A DNA stretch of 64,000 nucleotides from Caballeronia peredens (GTDB lineage Bacteria > Pseudomonadota > Gammaproteobacteria > Burkholderiales > Burkholderiaceae), in contig FCOH02000006.1 in NCBI GenBank assembly GCA_001544595.2, positions 1 through 64,000 on the forward strand. The letters run 5' to 3'. Under the pieces are notes generated by a model that searched no databases, had not been told where the DNA came from, and saw only the letters and a program-made list of their open reading frames with translations. The position numbers and the translations under genes were made by a program. How positions within the stretch are numbered: position 1 is the first letter of the stretch; the number at the start of each line of letters is the position of its first letter. Shown piece after piece: positions 1-8,602 of this stretch.

Positions 1-526
1 TGTCGTGTCGATCCGCGATCTGTTGCGCAACACGCTGCGGATGCGGCCGGACCGCATCATCGTCGGCGAAGTGCGCGGCAGTGAAGTGCTCGAAATGCTC
101 CAGGCGATGAATACCGGCCACGACGGCTCCATGGGCACCATCCACGCGAGTTCGCCGCGCGAATGCCTGTACCGGCTGGAGATGCTCGCCGGTTTCGCGG
201 GTTTTCAGGGCACGGAAGCAAGCCTCAGAAGGCAGATCGCCAACGCGATCGATTTCGTCGTGCAGATCGGGCGGCTGTCGAACGGACGCCGCCGCATTCT
301 CTCCGTGACGGAAGTGACCGGCATGTCCGACGACATCATCGCGACGCAAGAACTGTATCGCTACGAAGCCGACGCGAGCGACGCGGACAACTGGGTGTCG
401 CTCGGCCTCCAGCCCCATTCGCCGAAGCTCGCGGCATTCAAGAAAACTCGTTCCGCTGCCGTAATCGAAGAGACATTCAGCGCGTCTTCGGGACGCTTTT
501 CATTGACCGGAGGCTTCGGTGTCTAG
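1..526 (+). CDS. tadA: Tad/Flp pilus assembly ATPase TadA (CpaF family), C-terminal part only
   Basis: The gene runs in from before the window; only its last 174 or so codons are present. It carries the second half of a type II/IV secretion ATPase core: a Walker B-like stretch RIIVGEVRG and the downstream His-box region [11 protein letters not shown], both typical of CpaF/TadA hexameric ATPases that power Flp pilus assembly at the cytoplasmic face of the inner membrane. The next genes, tadB and tadC, encode the matching membrane platform, and the tadB GTG start overlaps the end of this gene by 8 bases, indicating translational coupling. After the ATPase core there is a short, less conserved C-terminal tail. 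The N-terminal domain and Walker A are outside the window. Confidence 0.93.
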   Translation, partial: VVSIRDLLRNTLRMRPDRIIVGEVRGSEVLEMLQAMNTGHDGSMGTIHASSPRECLYRLEMLAGFAGFQGTEASLRRQIANAIDFVVQIGRLSNGRRRILSVTEVTGMSDDIIATQELYRYEADASDADNWVSLGLQPHSPKLAAFKKTRSAAVIEETFSASSGRFSLTGGFGV

Positions 527-1481
527 CGGAATTGCATGGGTTTTCATGCTCGCCCTGTTGTGCGCGGCGGGCGGCGTGCTGCTGTGGAGCCGCGGCATCC
601 ACAAGCGCGACATGCATCTCGCGAAGCATTTCTTCGAGCGGCAGATGAAAGCAGTGGCCAGCCGCGCGTCCGCCCAGGCGACCGACGCACGCGCCGCGCG
701 GACGCCGCGGCGCCAGACGCAGCGGCCCGCGGGCGCATCGCGCATCGCTTCCGAACTCGACGACCTCATGCGCCGCTCCAACGTGCAGAACCCACGCGCG
801 GCGCTGACCATCTGGGCGCTGATCACCGGCGTCGTTTCGTTCGTCTGCTCGACGCGCGTCGCACCCGCGATGGGTTTTGTCGCCGTCGTCTTCTGCGCGC
901 TGTGCTTCTTCGCCGTGCTCGTGCGGCGCGCGCAGAAGCGCCGCGAGCACATCGTGCGCCAGTTGCCTTCGTTTCTGGAAGGCATCGTGCGTCTGGTCAC
1001 GATCGGCAACAGCATTCCGGCCGCGTTTCAGGCAGCGGCGGCGAACACGCAAGCACCGCTCGCGGATTGTCTCGAACAGGTCATGCCGCGTCTGCGCACC
1101 GGCATGGACATCGATCAGGCGCTCGCGGCGGTTGCGCGCATCTATCGCGTGCAGGAGTTCGAGCTGATCGGCGCGGTGCTGCGCATCTCGATCAAGTTCG
1201 GCGGCCGCTCCGACGTGATGCTCGAACGCATGGCCTCGTTCATGCGCGATCTCGAACAGGCGGATCGCGAACTGGTCGCAATGTCGACGGAAACGCGCCT
1301 GTCGTCGTGGGTGCTCGGGCTGCTGCCCGCCTTGCTCGGCGGCGCGGTCATCGTGCTGAATCCGGAGTATTTCCAGTCGATGTGGGCCGACACGCTCGGC
1401 AGGAAGCTCGTGTATGGCGCGCTCGGCCTGCAGGCCCTCGGCGCGTATCTGCTGTATCGCCTCGCGCGGCTGCGGTCCTGA
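519..1481 (+). CDS. tadB: Tad pilus inner-membrane platform protein TadB
   Basis: A 320-residue T2SSF-domain membrane protein. An N-terminal membrane segment (about residues 4-22) is followed by a basic cytoplasmic stretch, two closely spaced hydrophobic segments (about 87-130), the cytoplasmic T2SSF domain with the family pattern LPSFLEGIVRLV, and two C-terminal membrane segments. TadB works with TadC as the platform that couples TadA ATPase action to pilin extrusion. It starts at a GTG that overlaps the 3' end of tadA, so the two are probably translated together. Length is normal for the family. Confidence 0.93.
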   Translation: MSSGIAWVFMLALLCAAGGVLLWSRGIHKRDMHLAKHFFERQMKAVASRASAQATDARAARTPRRQTQRPAGASRIASELDDLMRRSNVQNPRAALTIWALITGVVSFVCSTRVAPAMGFVAVVFCALCFFAVLVRRAQKRREHIVRQLPSFLEGIVRLVTIGNSIPAAFQAAAANTQAPLADCLEQVMPRLRTGMDIDQALAAVARIYRVQEFELIGAVLRISIKFGGRSDVMLERMASFMRDLEQADRELVAMSTETRLSSWVLGLLPALLGGAVIVLNPEYFQSMWADTLGRKLVYGALGLQALGAYLLYRLARLRS

Positions 1482-1494
1482 GGAGCCCATCGTC

Positions 1495-2451
1495 ATGCCG
1501 ATTGAACTCGCGCTCGCGTTCGCCGCCTTCGCCGCCGCGCTCGGCTTCGCGCTGACCGGCGCCGCGTCGTTCGCGCGCGCCCGCCGCGCACGGCGTGTCG
1601 CGAGCGTGCTCGAACGCGCGCTCGGCAAGGAGGCCGCGGCCTCGCCACGCAAACCGGGGGCCACGCCGCGCCGGCTGATCGACGTCATCACGCGCACGGC
1701 GGCCGGCGGTGAGAGCGGCGCGAAGTGGCTGGATACACGGCTCGGCAAGATGATCGTCGCCGACGAGGACCGCCGCCTCATCGAGCGCTGCGGCTATCAC
1801 GACGCCGGTGCACGCGTGCGCTTTCTCGTCGCGCGTCTGACGGGCGCGCTCGTGCTGCCGTCGATCGCCATCGCGTTCACGCATGCGCACGGCGCGCGTC
1901 TGTCGTTTCTCGTGTCCGGCGCGCTCGTCGCGGGCTTCATGGCGCCGAAGTGGTTCGTGCGCAGGAAAGCGGCGGCGCGGCAACGCGCAGTCGCAAACGA
2001 ATTGCCGATGTTCGTCGATTTGCTGCGCATTCTGCAGGGCGTGGGATTGTCGCTGGATCAGAGCCTTTCGATCGTCGTCAGCGATTTCGCGGCGGTGCTG
2101 CCGGTGCTCGCGCAGGAAGTCGCCATCGCGCAGGCGCAATACGCGACGGGCCGCACCCGCGAACAAGCGATGAAGCGTCTCACGACGAGTTACGAAAGCG
2201 ATGAACTGAGCGCCCTCCTGCGCCTCATGACGCAGATCGAGCAGCACGGCGGCGCGGTGCAGGAACCGCTGCGGCAATTCGGCGACCGGCTGCGCGAGGC
2301 GCGCCGCACGGGCTTGCGCGAGCGCATCGGCAAGCTGACCGTGAAGATGACCGGCGTGATGGTGCTCACGCTGCTGCCCGCGCTGCTCGTCATGACGGCG
2401 GGACCGGGCTTTCTCGCGGTGTTCCATTCCCTGGCCGGCTTGCACAAGTGA
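1495..2451 (+). CDS. tadC: Tad pilus inner-membrane platform protein TadC
   Basis: A 318-residue T2SSF-domain protein, paralogue and partner of TadB. I place the start at the ATG at 1495 (MPIELALAF), 13 bases after tadB, with a GAGGAG ribosome site just upstream; an in-frame extension further upstream would run into tadB. Membrane segments lie at about 4-22, 105-145 and at the C-terminus. The cytoplasmic domain has the pattern ELPMFVDLLRILQGVGLSLDQ, characteristic of TadC. It forms the inner-membrane platform of the Flp pilus machine with TadB. Confidence 0.92.
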   Translation: MPIELALAFAAFAAALGFALTGAASFARARRARRVASVLERALGKEAAASPRKPGATPRRLIDVITRTAAGGESGAKWLDTRLGKMIVADEDRRLIERCGYHDAGARVRFLVARLTGALVLPSIAIAFTHAHGARLSFLVSGALVAGFMAPKWFVRRKAAARQRAVANELPMFVDLLRILQGVGLSLDQSLSIVVSDFAAVLPVLAQEVAIAQAQYATGRTREQAMKRLTTSYESDELSALLRLMTQIEQHGGAVQEPLRQFGDRLREARRTGLRERIGKLTVKMTGVMVLTLLPALLVMTAGPGFLAVFHSLAGLHK

Positions 2452-2479
2452 GCCGGAAAGCTTCGTACAGAGACGAATC

Positions 2480-3253
2480 ATGAAAGCGATGTCCACTTCA
2501 TTCAACACGCGGCTCGCCGCCGTGCTCGTCTGCGCGATGCTCGGCGCGTGCGCTTCGAAGCCCGAGCGTGGTTATGGCGCCGCCGCGCAAGCCGAACGCG
2601 AGGCCGCGCTCGAACGCACGAGCCGCGAAGGCGCGCTGCCCGATTCGCCGGGGATGTATCTCGCGCTCATCGACAAGATGCAATCCGAAGGGATGTATTA
2701 CGCTTCGCTCGCCCATATCGATGCCTACGAGAAACGCTACGGCCGCTCGCCCGATTCGACGCTGCGCCGCGCCGATGCCCTGCGCAAGACGGAACAGACC
2801 GACGCGAGCCGCACCGCATACGACTCGTTGCTCTCGACGCCGCTTGCCGCGCGCGGTCATCGCGGACTGGGTCTGCTCGCGGGCGAAGCCGGCGATTTCG
2901 ACGAAGCCGCACGTCAGTTCGCGCAAGCCTCCGATCTCGATCCGACCGACGCGCCGATTCTCTCCGATCTCGGCTACGCGCTGCTGCGCATGGGCAATAT
3001 CGACGCGGCGCGCGTGCCGCTGATGAAGGCGTCGGAACTCGCGCGCAACAACCCGAAGATCCAGAAGAATCTCGTGCTCTATCTGCTCGCGAGCGCTCAG
3101 GGCGAGGCGGCGCGCGAGATCGTCGCGCAGCAGCAGTTCTCGGCAGAAACGCAACAGGCCATCCAGAAGAATCTGAAGCTCGTGCTCGACGCCGCCAAGA
3201 TCAAGGGCGACATGTCCCGCGCAGCGGTCGCATCGATGGCGCGCGCAATGTGA
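2480..3253 (+). CDS. TPR lipoprotein of the Tad locus (TadD-like)
   Basis: A 257-residue protein with a lipoprotein signal: a hydrophobic segment ends in LGAC followed by ASKP, so Cys about residue 23 would be lipidated. The remainder is helical tetratricopeptide repeats (for example HRGLGLLAGEAGDFDEAARQ and the following DPTDAPILSDLGYALL unit). In Tad loci a TPR lipoprotein of this kind (TadD) is needed for pilus assembly and secretin function at the outer membrane. It follows tadC by 28 bases on the same strand and is the last gene of this operon in the window. The assignment to TadD rests on position, TPR content and lipobox. Confidence 0.85.
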   Translation: MKAMSTSFNTRLAAVLVCAMLGACASKPERGYGAAAQAEREAALERTSREGALPDSPGMYLALIDKMQSEGMYYASLAHIDAYEKRYGRSPDSTLRRADALRKTEQTDASRTAYDSLLSTPLAARGHRGLGLLAGEAGDFDEAARQFAQASDLDPTDAPILSDLGYALLRMGNIDAARVPLMKASELARNNPKIQKNLVLYLLASAQGEAAREIVAQQQFSAETQQAIQKNLKLVLDAAKIKGDMSRAAVASMARAM

Positions 3254-3314
3254 GCGCAGGCGGCACGGCGCTTGCGTCGCACGGAGCACTCGTTCACACG
3301 CTCCGGAGAAGCCC

Positions 3315-3995
3315 ATGCATATCGTCTGCCACATGATGTCGTCGATCGATGGCCGCAGCCTTACCGACAACTGGAACCTCCCTTACGCGTCGCCCACCTA
3401 CGAAGAGACCGCCGCCCGTTTCAAGGCCGACGCTTGGGCCTGCGGCCGCGTCACGATGCAGGAAATCTCGCATGGCAAGGACCGCGACTATCCGCGCGGT
3501 CTTGCCAAAAAAGCCATCGCGCGCGCCGACTATTTCGCCAGACGCGATGCGAGCCAGTACGCCGTCTCGATCGACCCGAAAGGACGCGTCGCATGGAAGA
3601 GCGACACGGCGCTCGACTCGCACATCGTCGAGGTGCTGGCGGAAAGCGTCGAGGATGACTATCTGGCGTATCTGCAATCGATCGGCGTGTCGTATGTCTT
3701 CGGCGGCAAGGACGACATCGAACTGGCGCGCGTGGTCGATACGCTTGAGCGCGAACTGAAGATCCGCAAGCTGATCGTCGAAGGCGGCGGCCATGTGTCG
3801 GGCGCGTTCGTCAATGCGCAACTCGCCGATGAAGTCAGCGTGCTGCTGGTTCCGCTCGTCGACGGACGCGAGGCGCACACGTCGTCGTTCGAAGTGGCGA
3901 TGGACGCGTGGAAGAAGCCCGCGTATCTGAAGCTCGAATCGGTCGAAACGCTGGAACACGACGTCGTGTGGATACGCTACACGCGCCGGGCCTGA
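3315..3995 (+). CDS. RibD C-terminal / dihydrofolate-reductase-fold family protein
   Basis: A 226-residue single-domain protein of the RibD C-terminal (bacterial bifunctional deaminase-reductase C) fold. The start MHIVCHMMSSIDGR matches the typical beginning of this family, where the SxDGR stretch lies at the NADPH/substrate site; GGGHVSGAF is the conserved glycine-rich NADP-binding loop. The deaminase domain of RibD is absent, so this is one of the free-standing reductases of unknown substrate, not riboflavin RibD. It lies 61 bases after the TadD-like gene with its own GGAG ribosome site, and is probably unrelated to pilus function. Confidence 0.85.
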   Translation: MHIVCHMMSSIDGRSLTDNWNLPYASPTYEETAARFKADAWACGRVTMQEISHGKDRDYPRGLAKKAIARADYFARRDASQYAVSIDPKGRVAWKSDTALDSHIVEVLAESVEDDYLAYLQSIGVSYVFGGKDDIELARVVDTLERELKIRKLIVEGGGHVSGAFVNAQLADEVSVLLVPLVDGREAHTSSFEVAMDAWKKPAYLKLESVETLEHDVVWIRYTRRA

Positions 3996-4051
3996 AGCCT
4001 CGGGATTTACCCGCGACCTGTCCGCCGGGCCGCAAAAAGCGCGGCTCGCGT

Positions 4052-4088
4052 TGTTATAATCCTCTCATTCCACGACCAAAACATAACA
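4052..4088 (+). promoter_or_regulatory. Probable deoR promoter with flanking TGTTA/TAACA half-sites
   Basis: The sequence has a perfect TATAAT at 4055-4060, 46 bases before the deoR ATG; no good -35 box is visible. TGTTA at 4052-4056 overlaps the -10 and an inverted TAACA lies at 4084-4088. These are the half-sites of the DeoR dyad, but the 27-base gap is far longer than the usual 6, so autoregulation is only a suggestion. Confidence 0.45.
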
Positions 4089-4105
4089 TCCCTCGCGCCG
4101 TCCCG

Positions 4106-4828
4106 ATGGCCAAGAACGACCGTATGCGCGCCCTGTCGAGCGCGCTGGAAAAACAGAATGTGATGCGCCTGCGCGATGCAGCCGCATTGCTCGGCGTTTC
4201 GGAAATGACGGTGCGCCGCGACATCGCAGCGCATCCCGGCCAGTTCACGTATCTCGGCGGCTATATCGTCAGCGCCGCGGACGTGCCCAACGCGGGCTAC
4301 ACCATCGAGGAAGAAAAGGATCATTTCGCGCAGGCGAAGGCGATCGCATCGAGTCATGCGGCGCGGCTGCTCGTGGATAACGACACCATTTTCATCGACT
4401 GCGGCACGACGCTGACGACGCTCGCGCGGCAGATTCCCGTCGAGATGCATCTGACGGTCGTGTGTTATTCGCTCAACGTCGCGGAGATTCTTCGTCGCAA
4501 ACCCAACGTGCGCATGATCCTGCTCGGCGGCGTTTATGTGCCGTCGTCGGAGTCGTTCGCGAGCGACGAAAGCGTCGAAACGCTGCGGCGCATGGGTATC
4601 AACAAGGCGTTCATGTCGGCGGGCGGCGTCGATGAAGCGCGCGGCGTGACGTGCTGGAACTTTCATGAAGTCGCCATCAAGCAGGCCGCGATGGCGAGTG
4701 CGGTGGAGCGGCATCTCGTCGTCGACGCCAGCAAGTTCGGCAAGGTCAAGGCCGTGCGTTTCTCGCAGTTGTCGGAGTTCGATTCGGTGATCACCGAAGA
4801 CGGGCAGAAGCCACGCAAGCGCAGTTGA
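4106..4828 (+). CDS. deoR: Deoxyribose operon repressor DeoR
   Basis: A 240-residue DeoR-family regulator. The N-terminal helix-turn-helix DAAALLGVSEMTVRRD (about residues 22-37) is almost identical to E. coli DeoR as I know it, and similarity continues along the sugar-phosphate sensor domain: LGGYIV, DCGTT, VCYSLN, SAGGV, GVTCWNFHE and VVDASKFGKV. E. coli DeoR represses deoxynucleoside catabolism and is induced by deoxyribose-5-phosphate. The start is the ATG at 4106, after a TATAAT promoter. The gene converges on the deo transport and catabolic operon and shares a terminator with it. A matching 16-bp operator lies before deoC at 14627-14642. I am confident it is a DeoR orthologue rather than a generic GlpR-type regulator. 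Confidence 0.9.
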   Translation: MAKNDRMRALSSALEKQNVMRLRDAAALLGVSEMTVRRDIAAHPGQFTYLGGYIVSAADVPNAGYTIEEEKDHFAQAKAIASSHAARLLVDNDTIFIDCGTTLTTLARQIPVEMHLTVVCYSLNVAEILRRKPNVRMILLGGVYVPSSESFASDESVETLRRMGINKAFMSAGGVDEARGVTCWNFHEVAIKQAAMASAVERHLVVDASKFGKVKAVRFSQLSEFDSVITEDGQKPRKRS

Positions 4829-4854
4829 TTCAATGCGTTTTTGCGGCGCCAACG

Positions 4855-4887
4855 AAAAAGGCCCGTTCCTGAGGAACGGGCCTTTTT
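4855..4887. terminator. Bidirectional rho-independent terminator between deoR and the deo transporter operon
   Basis: A 15-bp perfect stem (arms 4855-4869 and 4873-4887) with a 3-base loop TGA. It begins with five A and ends with five T, so it provides a GC-rich stem plus U-run on both strands. It sits between two convergent genes, as expected for a shared terminator. Confidence 0.93.
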
Positions 4888-4900
4888 GCTCGTAGCACGC

Positions 4901-5962
4901 TTACTGCCTGCGCCCCAGCGCAAACAATGTCCCGGCGACAAGAATGAAAGCGCCGATGATCACCTTCTGCCACGTGCTCGGCACGCCGATGAGAATCAGC
5001 ACGCTGTTGATGAGCGTAACGAGCACGACGCCCAGCAGCGTGCCCGCGACCGTTCCCGTGCCGCCCGTGATGCGCGCGCCGCCGAGAATCACCGCCGCAA
5101 TCACATCGAGTTCCGTGCCGACGAGATCGAACGGATTGGCGAGCCGGTTCGTCGAGACGTGCAGAATGCCCGCGACGCCCGCCAGCAACCCGGTGTAGCC
5201 GAACACGAACAGATGAATCGCGCGCAGGTTGTAGCCGAGACGCTCTGCGATCGCGAGACTGCCGCCCATCGCGTAGACGCCGCGGCCCATCATCGTGCGA
5301 TTGAGCAGCCACCACGTGATCACCGCGGCGATCACCAGCGCCAGCACCGACACCGGCAGCACGGCGCGCAAGCCATCGGACGTGTGATAGAAGAACAGCG
5401 GCAGGCGGCCGAACGTATCCATGCTGTGCGGAATGTTCATGAAGAACTGCGTGCCGACGAAAGTCAGCAGCAAGCCGCGATACAGATACTGCGTGCCGAT
5501 GGTCACAATCAGCGACGGCGCCTTCAGCCGGTGCACCAGCATGCCGTTGATCACGCCGAGCAGCACGCCGCCGACCGCGCCGGCGATCAGGATCAGCGCG
5601 AACGGGCACTCGGGCCACCAGGCGAACACGGCCTTGGTGATCGAGTACATCGTGAGCGCGGCGATCGCCGTGAACGAAACGTCGATGCCGCCTGACGCCA
5701 GCACGACGAGCGTGCCCAGCGCGAACAGCGATACGGTCGTCGCGGAATGCAGCAGGTCGAACAGCGTGGCGAACTGAAAGAAGCGCGGGTTGATGCCGCC
5801 CACGATCAGGCACGTCACGAGAATCAGCCCGGCCGTGAACCACTCGGGATTGCGCATCAGTTGCGCGTACAGGTTGCCCTTGCGCACACGCGGCGCGACT
5901 TCGCTCGCGGCTTGCGGCATCGTCTCGCTGCGCCCGCGGCGGATGGATTCGCTCATGCTCAT
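4901..5962 (-). CDS. Sugar ABC transporter permease (RbsC/LsrC type), second permease of the deo operon
   Basis: A 353-residue inner-membrane permease of the ribose/AI-2 class (BPD_transp_2), with about ten hydrophobic segments and the family motifs LASGGIDVS and GGARITGGTGTVAGT near the ATPase contact loop. Its ATG overlaps the TGA of the upstream ATPase gene (ATGA, 5959-5962), so I chose that start. It is the last gene of the operon and is followed by the strong terminator at 4855-4887. With the other permease at 8603-9655 it would form a heterodimeric channel. Substrate is inferred from the operon to be 2-deoxyribose or deoxynucleosides. Confidence 0.9.
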   Translation of the reverse strand: MSMSESIRRGRSETMPQAASEVAPRVRKGNLYAQLMRNPEWFTAGLILVTCLIVGGINPRFFQFATLFDLLHSATTVSLFALGTLVVLASGGIDVSFTAIAALTMYSITKAVFAWWPECPFALILIAGAVGGVLLGVINGMLVHRLKAPSLIVTIGTQYLYRGLLLTFVGTQFFMNIPHSMDTFGRLPLFFYHTSDGLRAVLPVSVLALVIAAVITWWLLNRTMMGRGVYAMGGSLAIAERLGYNLRAIHLFVFGYTGLLAGVAGILHVSTNRLANPFDLVGTELDVIAAVILGGARITGGTGTVAGTLLGVVLVTLINSVLILIGVPSTWQKVIIGAFILVAGTLFALGRRQ

Positions 5963-7488
5963 GCTGCCTCTGAAAGTAGCGCGTGATAAAGATCGGCTTC
6001 GTTCAAGCGGTCCGCGCGATATTCGTTCGCGATGCGGCCTTTCTTCATCATCAGAATACGGTCGCAGTTCTGCAGCAGCTCGGGCAAGTCGTCGCTGATC
6101 AGGATGATGCCGATACCCTCCTTGGACAGCCGCTGCATGATGCGATAAATAATGTCCTTCGATCCCACGTCCACGCCGACCGTGGGCCCGTGCAGGATCA
6201 GCACGCGCGGATCGATCGCGAGCCAGCGGCCGATCAGCACGCGCTGCTGGTTGCCGCCCGAAAGCGATTGCACCGGCTTGTCGACATCCGGTGTGGCGAT
6301 CTGCAAGTCCTTCACGGTGCGCTCGGCGAGTTCCTGCGCGCGCTTGCGGTCGATCTGGCCGAAGCGGTCGCGCAGACTCGCGATCATCGCGGTGACGACG
6401 TTGTCGCGGATGGGCTTGTCGAGGAACAGTCCTTCGTTCAGGCGGTCTTCCGGCACATAGCCGATGCGTTGCGCCTTTGCATCCGCGGGCGATTGCAGCC
6501 GCACGCGCATGCCATCGAGCGTGACCGTGCCGAGATCCGCCGGCGCGACGCCCGCCAGAGCACGCGCGAGTTCGTTGCGGCCGGAGTCGAGCAGGCCGGT
6601 CACGCCGAGAATTTCGCCCTTGTGCAGCTTGAACGACACATCGGCGAACTGGCCCTTGCGGCCGAGCGCGTGCACATCGAGCACGACTTGCGATGCGCCT
6701 TCTTCGACTTCCGCGCGATAGCGTTCCGTCGACAGATGCTTGCCTGTCATGAGTTCGCTGATCTGCGCCTTCGTATAGTTTTCGATCGGCCCTTGCGCCA
6801 TCTTCTGGCCATCGCGCAGCACGATCACTTCGCCGCCGATCGCATAGCATTCGTCGAGCTTGTGGCTCACGAACAGCACGGCCACGCCTTCCGCGCGCAG
6901 CTTCGCCAGCACGGCGATGAGATTGTCGACTTCCTTTTGCGTGAGCGAGGTCGTCGGCTCGTCCATGATGACGAACTTCGCCTCGCTCGCAATGGCGCGC
7001 GCGATCGCGACGAGCTGACGCGTCGCGAGCGGTAGTTGCTCGATCAGCGTCTTCTGGAAATCCGCGTCGCCGGGCAAGCCGACCGCTTCGAGCGCGCGCG
7101 CCGCGGTTTCGGCGAGCGCGCGGCGGTTGAAGGTGCGCGCGAGCTTGCCCGCGTGCTCGGCGAGTTCGGAAGTCAGCGCGACATTCTCGGCCACGCTCAT
7201 GTTCGGCAGCAGCGACAAGTCCTGATAGACCGTTTCGATGCCCGCGGAAAGCGATTCGAGCGGCGTGAGTTTCGAATGGCGCACGCCTTCGATCACGAGT
7301 TCGCCTTCATCGGGCGGCTGCGCGCCCGAAATGATCTTGATGAGCGTGCTCTTGCCGCAGCCGTTCTCGCCCAGCAAGTGATAGATCTGTCCGCGCTCGA
7401 ACGCGAGACTCACGCCGCGCAGCGCATACACGCCGGTAAAGCGCTTATGGATATTGACGACTTCGAGAAGCGGTGTCTCTTTGGTCAT
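5959..7488 (-). CDS. Sugar ABC transporter ATP-binding protein (RbsA type, double cassette)
   Basis: About 509 residues with two ABC cassettes. The first has Walker A GENGCGKST near residue 43, an atypical signature region (QLPLATRQLVAIARAI) and Walker B FVIMDEPT. The second has a degenerate Walker A (VTGLLDSGRNELAR) but an intact LSGGNQQRV signature and a Walker B-like VLILHGPTVGVD, as usual for RbsA/MglA-type ATPases. It energises import by the two permeases encoded on either side. Two ATGs are possible (7500 or 7488); neither has a strong ribosome site, and I prefer 7488 because 7500 is only four bases from the hairpin at 7504-7538. The 3' end overlaps the next permease gene. Confidence 0.9.
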   Translation of the reverse strand: MTKETPLLEVVNIHKRFTGVYALRGVSLAFERGQIYHLLGENGCGKSTLIKIISGAQPPDEGELVIEGVRHSKLTPLESLSAGIETVYQDLSLLPNMSVAENVALTSELAEHAGKLARTFNRRALAETAARALEAVGLPGDADFQKTLIEQLPLATRQLVAIARAIASEAKFVIMDEPTTSLTQKEVDNLIAVLAKLRAEGVAVLFVSHKLDECYAIGGEVIVLRDGQKMAQGPIENYTKAQISELMTGKHLSTERYRAEVEEGASQVVLDVHALGRKGQFADVSFKLHKGEILGVTGLLDSGRNELARALAGVAPADLGTVTLDGMRVRLQSPADAKAQRIGYVPEDRLNEGLFLDKPIRDNVVTAMIASLRDRFGQIDRKRAQELAERTVKDLQIATPDVDKPVQSLSGGNQQRVLIGRWLAIDPRVLILHGPTVGVDVGSKDIIYRIMQRLSKEGIGIILISDDLPELLQNCDRILMMKKGRIANEYRADRLNEADLYHALLSEAA

Positions 7489-7503
7489 GGCTCGATTCAT
7501 TCG

Positions 7504-7538
7504 TGCGGCGCGTGTCCGTCATGGACACGCGCGCCGCA
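7504..7538 (-). terminator. Intercistronic hairpin between binding-protein and ATPase genes
   Basis: Arms 7504-7517 and 7523-7538 form a 14-bp GC-rich stem with a two-base bulge and a short loop. There is no following U-run on the minus strand, so it is more likely an RNA-stabilising or attenuating hairpin than a full terminator. Such hairpins after binding-protein genes commonly raise the level of that protein over the other transporter parts. Confidence 0.6.
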
Positions 7539-7545
7539 CATCACA

Positions 7546-8550
7546 TCAGAAGTTGTATTGCTTGTAGTTCGTCTTGTCGACATCGACCCAGCCGGTGCCG
7601 CGCACGATCACGCCCTTGCCCGGACCCTTGCTCACCGTGACCTTGTTATAACCGGTGATGCCGAGATCCGCGCCGTTCTGCACTTCCTTGCCGTCGACGA
7701 GCATTTGCGCAACCTTGTTCATCGCGAGACCGGCGAGCTTCGGATCCCAGAACGCGATGCCGTTGATCGCGCCGCTTTCGAGGAACTTGCCGGCTTCGGT
7801 CGGCAGGCCCGTGCCGTACACGCAGATCTTGCCGACCTTGCCCGCTTCCTCGACCGCGCGGCCGATGCCGATCACATCCAGCGACGACGAACCCTGAAAG
7901 CCCGTCAGGTCCGGATGCTTGCGCAGCACTTCCTTCGCGACCTGATAGGCGCGCTCGCCGTCGTTGTTGGTTTCGAGCTTCGGCTCGACGAGATCCATCT
8001 TCGGATACTTGGCCTTCGCGTTGCCGATGCCGCCGTCGGCCCATTGCACCTGCGAGCGGCTGCCGAGCGAGCCGACCAGCACGGCCCACTTGCCCTGCTG
8101 ACCCATGCACTTCGAGAGGCGCTCGTTCAGGCCTGCGCCATAAGCGGTATTGTCGAAGGCTTCGATATCGACCTGCGTATTCTTGGCGTTGTCCGCTTCA
8201 TGCGTGACGACCTTGATGCCGCGGTCCATCGCCTTCTTGAGCGCGGGCTCGAGCGTCGGCGGATCATACGGCACCACGGCGATCGCCGTGACCTTCTTCG
8301 CGATCAGATCTTCGATGATCTTCAGTTGCTGCGCGGCGTCCGCGCGGCCCGGGCCCGTCTGATACGCGTTGATGTTCGGATTGGCTTTACCGAACTCCTT
8401 CACGCCTTCGTCCATGCGGTTGAACCAGTTGATGCCGGTCACCTTGACGACGGTCACGATGGTTTCGTTCGTTGCGGCCTGCGCCGCCGCGATCGCGCCG
8501 GCGGCGAGTGCGACTGCCGTGAGCGCGGTGGCGAGTTTGTTCAGCTTCAT
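7546..8550 (-). CDS. Periplasmic sugar-binding protein of the deo ABC transporter
   Basis: A 334-residue solute-binding protein of the ribose/AI-2 class (periplasmic binding protein type 1). A Sec signal peptide ends near AAAQA (residue 25); the mature part has the family elements NRMDEGVKEFGK, IVPYDPPTLEPALKKA-like region and TGFQGSSSLDVIGIG. It is preceded by a strong AAAGGAG ribosome site and followed by the hairpin at 7504-7538, both consistent with high expression. It closely resembles proteins annotated as AI-2 or rhamnose binders, but DeoR, DeoC and the kinase in the same operon argue for 2-deoxyribose or a deoxynucleoside as ligand. Confidence 0.88.
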   Translation of the reverse strand: MKLNKLATALTAVALAAGAIAAAQAATNETIVTVVKVTGINWFNRMDEGVKEFGKANPNINAYQTGPGRADAAQQLKIIEDLIAKKVTAIAVVPYDPPTLEPALKKAMDRGIKVVTHEADNAKNTQVDIEAFDNTAYGAGLNERLSKCMGQQGKWAVLVGSLGSRSQVQWADGGIGNAKAKYPKMDLVEPKLETNNDGERAYQVAKEVLRKHPDLTGFQGSSSLDVIGIGRAVEEAGKVGKICVYGTGLPTEAGKFLESGAINGIAFWDPKLAGLAMNKVAQMLVDGKEVQNGADLGITGYNKVTVSKGPGKGVIVRGTGWVDVDKTNYKQYNF

Positions 8551-8602
8551 TGCGTTGTCTCCTTTAGGTATCGATTGGTCTCTTTAACAATCACACGCAA
8601 CA

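Noticed and set aside
4052-4088. A second full DeoR operator at the deoR promoter
   Set aside because: Only the half-sites TGTTA and TAACA are present, with a 27-base gap instead of 6, so it does not meet the pattern of the operator before deoC.
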